From an uncultured Collinsella sp. (lineage in GTDB: Bacteria > Actinomycetota > Coriobacteriia > Coriobacteriales > Coriobacteriaceae), in the NCBI GenBank assembly GCA_900552875.1, contig USCS01000126.1, positions 1 through 5,176 of the forward strand: DNA of 5,176 nt, given 5' to 3'. Positions within the stretch are counted from its first letter, which is position 1. The number at the start of each line of letters is the position of its first letter. The translations under genes were made by a program, and so were the position numbers. Shown piece after piece: positions 1 to 5,176 of the stretch. Below the pieces are notes generated by a model, which did not search any database, was not told where the DNA came from, and worked only from the letters and a program-made list of their open reading frames with translations.

Positions 1-2
1 TG

Positions 3-740
3 GAGGCGCCGACGCCTGTTTCGGCTTACCTGCATGGTGCCTCGATGGTTAAGGTCGGCGTGTGCGTGTTCGCGCGTGCACTCGTCTCTGCCGGCGAGAT
101 TCCCGAGATCGTGGGCTGGGTCGCCATTATCGACGCCATGGTCACCATGCTCTTTGGTTTCCTTATGTACCTGCCGCAAAAGGACATGAAGCGCCTGCTG
201 GCCTTCTCCACGATCGCCCAGCTCTCCTATGTGTTCTTTGGTCTGGGCCTTTCGGTCTTTGGCAGCCAGCTGGCCTTTGACGGTGCCGTGTGCCACATCT
301 TTAACCACGCATTCGCCAAGACCCTGTTCTTCCTGATCGCCGGTTCGTTCTCCTTTACGCTCGGCACGCGTATGCTGCCCAAGCTTCGCGGCATCGTAAA
401 GAAGTACCCGATCTCGGGCGTGGGCTTTGGTGTCGCCGCGCTCGCCATTGCCGGCGTGCCGCCCATGAACACGTTCTTCTCGAAGTTCCAGATTATCGCC
501 GGCGGCTTCTCTGTTGGTGCCGGCAACGTTGCGATCCTGGTGCTCGTGTGCATCATGGTCGCCGAGACCGTCGCCACCTTCGCCTGGTTCCTCAAGTGGA
601 TGGGCTATTGCCTGCCCGGCGAGCCGAGCGACGAGGTCGCTGCGGGAGCCCCGCTTCCCCGCGCGATGGCGTTCGTGTTCATCGTGCTCATCATCATGGT
701 TATCGTCAGCGGCCCGCTTTCGGCCAGCTGGATCGGTTAG
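3..740 (+). CDS. hyfD: Hydrogenase-4 membrane subunit HyfD-like (NuoL/M/N proton-channel family), 5'-truncated
   Basis: Membrane subunit of a group 4 [NiFe] hydrogenase, related to the antiporter-like subunits of complex I. The reading frame is open from base 3, before the first in-frame ATG at 45, so that ATG is internal and the gene starts upstream of the window. The 245 visible residues begin with the family motif EAPTPVSAYLHGASMVK, with a conserved channel lysine at fragment residue 17 (bases 51-53). A second conserved lysine lies in NHAFAKTLFF (bases 318-320), followed by the family pattern GTRMLPKLRGI and PPMNTFFSKF. About six hydrophobic helices follow the first motif, and the protein ends soon after the last one (AFVFIVLIIMVIV). 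HyfB usually carries a long extra C-terminal region, so this short end and the position directly before hyfE favour HyfD. HyfB or another NuoN-like paralogue is the alternative. The family is certain; the exact letter is less so. Confidence 0.88.
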   Translation, partial: EAPTPVSAYLHGASMVKVGVCVFARALVSAGEIPEIVGWVAIIDAMVTMLFGFLMYLPQKDMKRLLAFSTIAQLSYVFFGLGLSVFGSQLAFDGAVCHIFNHAFAKTLFFLIAGSFSFTLGTRMLPKLRGIVKKYPISGVGFGVAALAIAGVPPMNTFFSKFQIIAGGFSVGAGNVAILVLVCIMVAETVATFAWFLKWMGYCLPGEPSDEVAAGAPLPRAMAFVFIVLIIMVIVSGPLSASWIG

Positions 741-745
741 GAGGT
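740..745 (+). promoter_or_regulatory. Ribosome binding site for hyfE
   Basis: GGAGGT lies 8 bases before the ATG at 754 and overlaps the last base of the hyfD stop codon (TAG 738-740). It is the strongest Shine-Dalgarno match in the window and fixes the hyfE start. It sits in the only gap longer than 3 bases (13 bases), so hyfE can probably recruit ribosomes as well as receive them from hyfD. Confidence 0.85.
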
Positions 746-753
746 AGAACGAC

Positions 754-1407
754 ATGGGTTATTCGATCGTCAACATCCTTGGCGGCCTTCTGATCGTCAC
801 GTCCACCATGGTGGTCGTCTCCAAGAACATCAAGCACGCCATCAGCTGGTATGCGGTGCAGTCGCTGGTGCTCGTGGGACTGCTCGCCACGCTCGGTGTC
901 ACCACCGGTGCGCAGGAGCTGCTTATGTGGGCCGGATCCGCCTTTATCACCAAGGTCGTCCTGGTTCCTTATATCCTCAACCGCGCATACAAGAAGATGG
1001 GCGAGCCGAGCGATGCATCGCTCAAGGCCGGCCTTAAGCCCGCGTGGGCCATCTGCATCATCGCCGTCGAGGTCGCGATCTGCTTTGCCGTCGTGACGCA
1101 GATCAGCCTGCCCACGGCCGAGGTCGCAACGCCTGCGCTCGCCATTAGCTTCGCTCACTTCTTTGTGGGCCTCACCTGCATCATCTCGCAGCGCAACATC
1201 ATGAAGCAGATCTTTGGTTACTGCCTTATGGAAAACGGCAGCCATGTGACGCTCGCGCTTTTGGCCCCCACCGCTCCCGAGATCATCGAGATCGGTATCG
1301 CCACCGACGCCATCTTTGCCGTCATCATCATGTCCATCGTCGTGCGTCGCATTTGGGACGACTCCCACTCGCTCGATGCGCGCGACCTGTCCGAGCTGAG
1401 GGGGTAG
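754..1407 (+). CDS. hyfE: Hydrogenase-4 membrane subunit HyfE (NuoK-like)
   Basis: Small integral membrane subunit of the Hyf complex. At 217 residues it is about the usual length for HyfE (E. coli HyfE is close to 216, from memory). It is strongly hydrophobic, with likely helices near residues 8-22, 34-50, 57-75, 98-118, 125-145, 163-172 and 180-198. The C-terminal half resembles NuoK: SQRNIMKQIFGYCLMEN (145-161) matches the NuoK region around its membrane glutamate, putting Glu160 at the NuoK Glu36 position. TDAIFAVIIMSIVVRR (184-199) matches the last NuoK helix, with Asp185 where NuoK has Glu72. The ending DLSELRG resembles the NuoK end SVSEMRG. These acidic residues belong to the proton path in complex I; a similar role here is inferred. 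The ATG is set by a strong ribosome binding site. It lies between hyfD and hyfF, the order known from the E. coli hyf operon. Confidence 0.93.
   Translation: MGYSIVNILGGLLIVTSTMVVVSKNIKHAISWYAVQSLVLVGLLATLGVTTGAQELLMWAGSAFITKVVLVPYILNRAYKKMGEPSDASLKAGLKPAWAICIIAVEVAICFAVVTQISLPTAEVATPALAISFAHFFVGLTCIISQRNIMKQIFGYCLMENGSHVTLALLAPTAPEIIEIGIATDAIFAVIIMSIVVRRIWDDSHSLDARDLSELRG
1398..1404 (+). promoter_or_regulatory. Ribosome binding site for hyfF, inside the end of hyfE
   Basis: GAGGGGG ends 6 bases before the ATG at 1411 and lies within the last codons of hyfE, just before its TAG stop (1405-1407). Only 3 bases separate stop and start, which suggests translational coupling by ribosome re-initiation. 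Confidence 0.7.
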
Positions 1408-1410
1408 TCC

Positions 1411-2970
1411 ATGGAAACGTTGATTCTCGCCCTGCTCGCGACTCCTTTGGTGTTCTCGCTGGTCATGGCATTTTTGCCCAAGAACACGTCCTATAACGTG
1501 TTTGCCGGTCTCAACCTGGTCTCCGTCGCAGCCGTCCTGGTGCTGTCGATTATGACGGCCGGCGACGTCCTTATGAGCGGCGACACCGCGAGCGCTCTTG
1601 GCCTGTGGTTTCACCTCGATCCGCTGGGCGCCATCTTTGTGCTGCTCATCGGCTTTATCGGTTTTCTTACGGGGCTGTTCTCGCTGCCCTATGTAAAGGC
1701 CGATATCGAGGAGGGCTCCATGCCCGCCGAGCGCGCCAAGCAGTATTTTGCGCTGTTTAGCCTGTTCGTGTTCACCATGCTGCTCGCGTGCCTGTCCAAC
1801 AACATGATCCTCACGTGGGCCGCCGTGGAGGCAACCACGCTTTCCACCGTGTTCCTCGTGGGTATCTACAAGAACAAGACGGCCCTCGAGGCTTCTTGGA
1901 AGTATGCGATGGTCTGCACCGCCGGCGTGGCCTTCGGCCTGTTCGGTACACTGCTGATCTACGCCAACGCCGCCGACGTGATTCCCAACGCCCACGAGGC
2001 CGCATTCCTGTCATGCGTGCTGCCGTACGCCGACCAGTTCGATCCGACGCTCATGCGCCTCGCCTTTGCGTTTATCGTGATCGGCTTTGGCACCAAGGCC
2101 GGCCTGTTCCCCATGCACACTTGGCTGCCCGATGCCCACTCCCAGGCCCCGAGCCCTGTCTCGGCCCTGCTCTCTGGCGTGCTGCTTAAGTGCGCCATGC
2201 TTGTGATCATGCGCTTCTACGGCTTTACCATCCAGGCCGTGGGCGCCGAGTATCCGCAACTTTTGCTGTTGATCGTCGGCACGCTGTCCATTTTGGTGGC
2301 GGCACTTTCGATGTTTCGCCAGGACGACCTCAAGCGCCGCTTTGCGTACTCGTCTGTGGAGAACGTGGGCGTTATCGCCCTGTGCCTGGGTATCGGTGGC
2401 CCGCTGGGTATCGCCGCAGCCCTGCTGCACTGCGTGTTCCACGGTTTTACCAAGACGCTTGCCTTCTGCGTGTCCGGCAACATCCAGCACGCCTTTGGTA
2501 CGCGTAGCCTGGCCAAGATTCAGGGTGTCGTCGAGGTTGCCCCCGCAACCGCCGCGCTCGCCGTCCTGGCGCTGCTCGGCCTTGGTGCCTTCCCGCCCTT
2601 TGGCATGTTCATCTCCGAGTTCCTGACTTTTGTCGCCGGTGTTACCGCCGGTCCCATGTGGCTGGTCGTCGTGGTCGCCCTCGGTCTTACCGTGGCCATC
2701 TCCGCGCTCACCCGCATCGCACTCAAGTCGGTATTCGGCCATGCACCCCAGGGCATGGGCAAGCATGAGGCCCCGGCGCTCATGCTTATCCCCGAAATCA
2801 TCCTGGCTGTCATGATCTTGTGGTTTGGCATCGCCACCCCGCTGCCTCTCGTGCACGGTGTGGAGACCGCGACCGGCATCGTGCTCGAGCAGAGCACCGA
2901 GGAACTTCACGCGACGCCGATGTACCGCGCTGTGTTCGGTACCGAGACCGCTCAGAGCGAGGTGGAGTAA
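1411..2970 (+). CDS. hyfF: Hydrogenase-4 membrane subunit HyfF (antiporter-like, NuoL/M/N family)
   Basis: Second antiporter-like subunit of the membrane arm, 519 residues, close to the roughly 526 of E. coli HyfF, with about 14 hydrophobic helices. Proton-channel residues of the family are in place: Glu140 in TWAAVEATTLST (the TM5 glutamate), Lys229 in GFGTKAGLFPMHTWLPDAH (TM7), Lys260 in SGVLLKCAMLVIMR (TM8) and Lys348 in HCVFHGFTKTLAF (TM12). FRQDDLKRRFAYSSVENVG (302-320) and AFPPFGMFISEF (393-404) are typical of HyfF and its relatives. The HTWLPDAHSQAPSP stretch is the family signature. A polar loop at 186-214 separates two helices, and the last 30 or so residues (from about 490) form a charged tail after the final helix. 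In complex I such subunits move protons; here the same role is inferred from the residues. The start is supported by GAGGGGG upstream and by the family-like N-terminal helix starting at residue 3. Confidence 0.95.
   Translation: METLILALLATPLVFSLVMAFLPKNTSYNVFAGLNLVSVAAVLVLSIMTAGDVLMSGDTASALGLWFHLDPLGAIFVLLIGFIGFLTGLFSLPYVKADIEEGSMPAERAKQYFALFSLFVFTMLLACLSNNMILTWAAVEATTLSTVFLVGIYKNKTALEASWKYAMVCTAGVAFGLFGTLLIYANAADVIPNAHEAAFLSCVLPYADQFDPTLMRLAFAFIVIGFGTKAGLFPMHTWLPDAHSQAPSPVSALLSGVLLKCAMLVIMRFYGFTIQAVGAEYPQLLLLIVGTLSILVAALSMFRQDDLKRRFAYSSVENVGVIALCLGIGGPLGIAAALLHCVFHGFTKTLAFCVSGNIQHAFGTRSLAKIQGVVEVAPATAALAVLALLGLGAFPPFGMFISEFLTFVAGVTAGPMWLVVVVALGLTVAISALTRIALKSVFGHAPQGMGKHEAPALMLIPEIILAVMILWFGIATPLPLVHGVETATGIVLEQSTEELHATPMYRAVFGTETAQSEVE
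2959..2967 (+). promoter_or_regulatory. Ribosome binding site for hyfG, inside the end of hyfF
   Basis: GAGGTGGAG sits in the last codons of hyfF (encoding part of SEVE), directly before its TAA stop (2968-2970). Its 3' end is 6 bases and its GAGG core 11 bases before the ATG at 2974. The 3-base gap again suggests coupled translation of the membrane arm and the catalytic subunit. Confidence 0.7.
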
Positions 2971-2973
2971 CGA

Positions 2974-4746
2974 ATGATTGAAACTGAGAACAAGGTGTAC
3001 GCCCGTCGCTGCGAGAGCCATGTCGAGGCCCTGCGCCGCGCCGTTCCGGGCTGCATCGAGAAGGTCGAGTGGCAGTGCGAGGACCAGCTGACGATTACCG
3101 TTAAGCAGGACAAGCTGCCCGAGGCCGTCCACTACCTGTATTACGAGCGCTACGGCTGGATTCCCGTGATCATCGGCAACGATGAGCGCAGCCTGTGCGG
3201 CCGCTACGCCGTGTACTACGTCATCTCCATGGAGGGGGAGGATCCCGGCTGGGTGACCGTGCGCACCGAGGTCGATTCCGCCAAGATGACGTTCCCGTCC
3301 GTGACGCCGTTTGTCCCCGCCTGTGTGTGGGGCGAGCGCGAGCTGCGCGACATGTTCGGCCTGATTCCCGAGGGCCTGCCTGATCGTCGTCGCCTGGTGC
3401 TGCCCGACGATTGGCCCAGCGGCCTGTATCCGCTGCGCAAGGACTCCATGGATTACCGTTTCCGTCCCGCTCCCGCGAGCGACATGGAAAACTACGAGTT
3501 CTTGGCCGACACCAAAGGCAAGGAGACCACGCTCGTCCCCATGGGCCCGTTGCACATTACCTCCGACGAGCCCGGCCACTTCCGCCTGTTTGTCGAGGGC
3601 GAGACGATCGTCGACGCCGACTACCGTCTGTTCTACGTGCACCGCGGCATGGAGAAGGTCGCCGAGACGCGCCTGAACTATGACGCCGTGACGTTCCTCG
3701 CCGACCGCATCTGCGGCATCTGCGGCTGCGCCCACTCGGTGGCCTATGCCGAGGCCGTCGAGCGCGCCCAGGGCATTCATGTCCCGCCGCGCGCCCAGTA
3801 CATCCGTGCCATCATGCTCGAGGTCGAGCGTCTGCACTCACACCTGCTCAATATTGGCCTGGCGTCGCACTACACGGGCTTCGACTCCGGCTTCCAGCAG
3901 TTCTTCCGCGTCCGCGAGAAGTCCATGGACCTGGCCGAGAAGCTCTCCGGTCACCGCAAGACCTACGGCCTCAACGTGATCGGCGGCGTGCGTCGCGACA
4001 TTTTGGCCGAGCAGAAGCTCTCCACGCTCACGACCATCCACCAGCTGCGCTCTGAGGTTCAGGAACTCGTCGACGTCTTGCTCTCCACGCCCAACTTTAT
4101 CGAGCGTACGAGCGGTATTGGCATCTTGGACCGCAAGATCGCACGCGACTTCTCGCCGGTCGGCCCGCTCATGCGTGGCTCGGGCTATGCCCGCGATGTG
4201 CGCTTTGACCATCCCTTCGACGGCTACGCCGATCAGGATGTCCAAAAGATGCATGCCGCCACGGCCGACACCTGCGATGCCTTCGGCCGTACCGCCGTTC
4301 GCATCCAGGAGGTCTACGATTCGATCGACATGATCGAGACCATGCTCGAGAACTGCCCGTCGGGCCCCATCCTCACCACGGATTGGGAGTACACCCCGCA
4401 CAAGTACGCCATCGGCGCCACCGAGGCGCCGCGCGGCGAGGACGTGCACTGGGCCATGCTCGGCAACAACCAGAAGTGCTACCGCTGGCGCGCCAAGGCG
4501 GCCACGTACAGCAACTGGCCGGTCCTGCGCTACATGTTCCGCGGCAACACCGTGGGCGACGCGGCGCTGATCGTCGGCTCGCTCGACCCGTGCTACTCCT
4601 GCACCGACCGCGTGACGGTGACCGATGTCGCCGCCAAGCGCGACCACGTGCTCGACAAGGAGCAGTTCGAGAACGTCTGGCGCGACAAGTCGCCGCTTGC
4701 GGGCGAGGGCACCATGGCCGCTCCGCTCGATGAGGAGGCGCTCTAA
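2974..4746 (+). CDS. hyfG: [NiFe]-hydrogenase large subunit HyfG/HycE (fused NuoC-NuoD type), formate hydrogenlyase
   Basis: Catalytic subunit of a group 4 membrane-bound [NiFe] hydrogenase; it makes H2 from protons at the cytoplasmic face, probably as part of formate hydrogenlyase. Residues 1 to about 165 are a NuoC-like domain, with the signature ERELRDMFGLIPEGLPDRRR (121-140). The NuoD-like large-subunit domain follows: GPLHITSDEPGHFRLFVEGE (191-210), then YRLFYVHRGMEK (217-228). The nickel ligands are visible: L1 motif RICGICGCAH (245-254) with Cys247 and Cys250, and L2 motif DPCYSCTDR (538-546) with Cys540 and Cys543. LEVERLHSHLLN and AEAPRGEDVHW are also as in HycE. Length is 590 residues against about 569-571 in E. 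coli HycE/HyfG; most of the excess is a longer C-terminal tail. A HycI-type protease is expected to cut after Arg546. Cys252 in L1 is an extra cysteine where, from memory, E. coli HycE has Phe. Similarity to HycE over almost the whole length makes the family certain. HycE versus HyfG is decided by the hyfDEF neighbours. Confidence 0.96.
   Translation: MIETENKVYARRCESHVEALRRAVPGCIEKVEWQCEDQLTITVKQDKLPEAVHYLYYERYGWIPVIIGNDERSLCGRYAVYYVISMEGEDPGWVTVRTEVDSAKMTFPSVTPFVPACVWGERELRDMFGLIPEGLPDRRRLVLPDDWPSGLYPLRKDSMDYRFRPAPASDMENYEFLADTKGKETTLVPMGPLHITSDEPGHFRLFVEGETIVDADYRLFYVHRGMEKVAETRLNYDAVTFLADRICGICGCAHSVAYAEAVERAQGIHVPPRAQYIRAIMLEVERLHSHLLNIGLASHYTGFDSGFQQFFRVREKSMDLAEKLSGHRKTYGLNVIGGVRRDILAEQKLSTLTTIHQLRSEVQELVDVLLSTPNFIERTSGIGILDRKIARDFSPVGPLMRGSGYARDVRFDHPFDGYADQDVQKMHAATADTCDAFGRTAVRIQEVYDSIDMIETMLENCPSGPILTTDWEYTPHKYAIGATEAPRGEDVHWAMLGNNQKCYRWRAKAATYSNWPVLRYMFRGNTVGDAALIVGSLDPCYSCTDRVTVTDVAAKRDHVLDKEQFENVWRDKSPLAGEGTMAAPLDEEAL
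4612..4743 (+). other. Predicted C-terminal propeptide of HyfG (removed on nickel insertion)
   Basis: Group 4 large subunits of the HycE type are made with a C-terminal extension that an endopeptidase (HycI) removes after the arginine of DPCxxCxxR once nickel is inserted. Here that arginine is Arg546 (bases 4609-4611), leaving a 44-residue tail beginning VTVTDVAAKR. E. coli HycE has about 32 residues after its arginine and, from memory, ends near NSPLK. The tail here has the matching DKSPL and then about 14 further residues, mostly small and acidic, ending LDEEAL. The cleavage point is inferred by homology, not seen. Confidence 0.7.
4732..4738 (+). promoter_or_regulatory. Ribosome binding site for hyfH, inside the end of hyfG
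   Basis: GAGGAGG ends 9 bases before the ATG at 4748. It is encoded in the Asp-Glu-Glu-Ala end of hyfG, so the acidic tail of the large subunit doubles as the ribosome binding site of the next gene. The TAA stop (4744-4746) is one base from the ATG. Confidence 0.8.
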
Positions 4747-4747
4747 T

Positions 4748-5176
4748 ATGCTGAAGCTTTGGAAGGTTAACGCCAAGGCCGGCGACGCGACGGTCAAGTA
4801 CCCGTTTGCGCCGTTCCCCACCAACAAGGACATGCGCGGCAAGCCCGAGCACAATGCCGAGCTCTGCATCGCCTGCGGAGCCTGCGGCGTGGCGTGCCCG
4901 GCCGATGCCATTCGCATGGACACCGACCTTGCGGCCGATACCATCACCTGGTCGATCGACTACGGTCGCTGCATCTTCTGCGGCCGCTGCGAGGAAGCCT
5001 GCCCCATGGAGGCCATCAAGCTCACCGAGGAGTTTGAGCTGGCCGTCATGAGCAAGGACGACCTCACCAGCAAGAGCGTCTACACGCTCGAGCACTGCTC
5101 GCGTTGCGGCAAGCCGTTTGCCCCGCACAAGGAGATCGACTACGCCAAGCGCCTGCTGCAAAAGGCCGGCGGCATG
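4748..5176 (+). CDS. hyfH: Hydrogenase-4 polyferredoxin subunit HyfH/HycF-like (NuoI family), 3'-truncated
   Basis: Electron-transfer subunit carrying two [4Fe-4S] clusters, homologous to HycF, HyfH and NuoI; it would link the electron donor to the hydrogenase module. The frame is open to the last base, giving 143 residues with no stop, so the 3' end lies outside the window. The N-terminal region (YPFAPFPTNKDMRGKPEHN, 18-36) is typical of HycF/HyfH. Two ferredoxin motifs follow: CIACGACGVACP with Cys40, 43, 46 and 50, and CIFCGRCEEACP with Cys75, 78, 81 and 85. A further CxxC pair, Cys117 and Cys120 in CSRCGKPFAPHKEIDYA, matches the C-terminal region of HycF, where a second CxxC pair follows. 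From the E. coli HycF length (about 180) some 35-45 residues are missing. No membrane helix is seen, so it should sit on the cytoplasmic side. The start is fixed by GAGGAGG and by similarity from the first residues. Confidence 0.93.
   Translation, partial: MLKLWKVNAKAGDATVKYPFAPFPTNKDMRGKPEHNAELCIACGACGVACPADAIRMDTDLAADTITWSIDYGRCIFCGRCEEACPMEAIKLTEEFELAVMSKDDLTSKSVYTLEHCSRCGKPFAPHKEIDYAKRLLQKAGGM

Noticed and set aside
45..740. A complete 231-residue protein starting at the ATG at 45
   Set aside because: The frame is open upstream to base 3 and encodes the conserved EAPTPVSAYLHGAS motif, which belongs to the same domain. The ATG is internal and the gene is truncated by the window.
706..1995. 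A 429-codon open frame on the - strand opposite hyfE and hyfF
   Set aside because: Same cause: antisense register of GC-biased codons. The product is a low-complexity, charged sequence without family motifs.
2011..3837. A 608-codon open frame on the - strand opposite hyfF and hyfG
   Set aside because: It is in codon register with the sense genes and stays open only because TTA, CTA and TCA are almost absent there. Its protein is rich in His, Asp, Gly and Ala with no recognisable domain, while the sense strand has full family motifs.
2974..4746. Complex I NuoCD fusion rather than a hydrogenase
   Set aside because: The L1 (CGIC) and L2 (DPCYSC) nickel-binding cysteine pairs are both present. 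Complex I NuoD lacks them, so this is a hydrogenase large subunit.
3838..4947. A 369-codon open frame on the - strand opposite hyfG and the start of hyfH
   Set aside because: Antisense shadow of the conserved large-subunit gene; no motif, and its neighbours on that strand are also shadows.
4373..5161. A 262-codon open frame on the - strand near the window end
   Set aside because: It overlaps hyfG and hyfH, which have nickel- and iron-sulfur-binding motifs. The antisense product is Arg/Ala-rich with no known pattern.
4748..5176. Possible frameshifted or broken ferredoxin gene
   Set aside because: The frame is intact to the last base with all eight cluster cysteines correctly spaced. It lacks a stop only because the window ends.
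1..5176. CRISPR arrays, insertion sequences, tRNA or other RNA genes
   Set aside because: The window is coding almost throughout, with gaps of at most 13 bases. I saw no tandem repeats, terminal inverted repeats or tRNA-like folds.

Overview
This window is an internal piece of a hydrogenase-4 / formate hydrogenlyase (Hyf) operon. All genes are on the + strand, nose to tail, and both end genes are cut by the window edges. Base composition is GC-rich (about 60% by eye), with codons strongly biased to G/C third positions but with TTT still common for Phe. That codon style and the Hyf gene set suggest a high-GC gut anaerobe, most plausibly a coriobacterium of the Collinsella/Olsenella kind. This assignment is inference from style; no taxonomic marker is present.

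Layout: 3-740 is the 3' part of a HyfD-type NuoL/M/N-family proton-channel subunit. 754-1407 is hyfE (NuoK-like membrane subunit). 1411-2970 is hyfF (a second antiporter-like subunit). 2974-4746 is hyfG, the [NiFe]-hydrogenase large subunit with a fused NuoC-like N-terminal domain. 4748-5176 is the 5' part of hyfH, a polyferredoxin of the HycF/HyfH/NuoI type that is open at the window end. Intergenic gaps are 13, 3, 3 and 1 bases, and each internal start has a purine-rich ribosome binding site overlapping the end of the gene before it. There is no room for a promoter or terminator between genes, so the window reads as one translationally coupled transcript. No stretch of 300 bases lacks a gene.

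How the genes work together: HyfG carries the Ni-Fe site where protons are reduced to H2 (or H2 is oxidised). HyfH would pass electrons to it through two [4Fe-4S] clusters. HyfD, HyfE and HyfF form part of the membrane arm that in complex I relatives couples electron flow to ion translocation. Unlike the smaller Hyc (FHL-1) complex, which lacks HyfD/E/F counterparts, this one has the extended membrane arm and could be energy-conserving. HyfB and HyfC (NuoH-like) are expected upstream, and the small subunit HyfI (NuoB-like) downstream. A formate dehydrogenase (FdhF) and HypA-F/HycI-type maturation proteins should exist elsewhere, but none of these is visible here.

This is a recognisable system, not a new one. 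The points worth a second look are the extra cysteine in the nickel-binding L1 motif, the lengthened C-terminal propeptide of HyfG, and the extended membrane arm.
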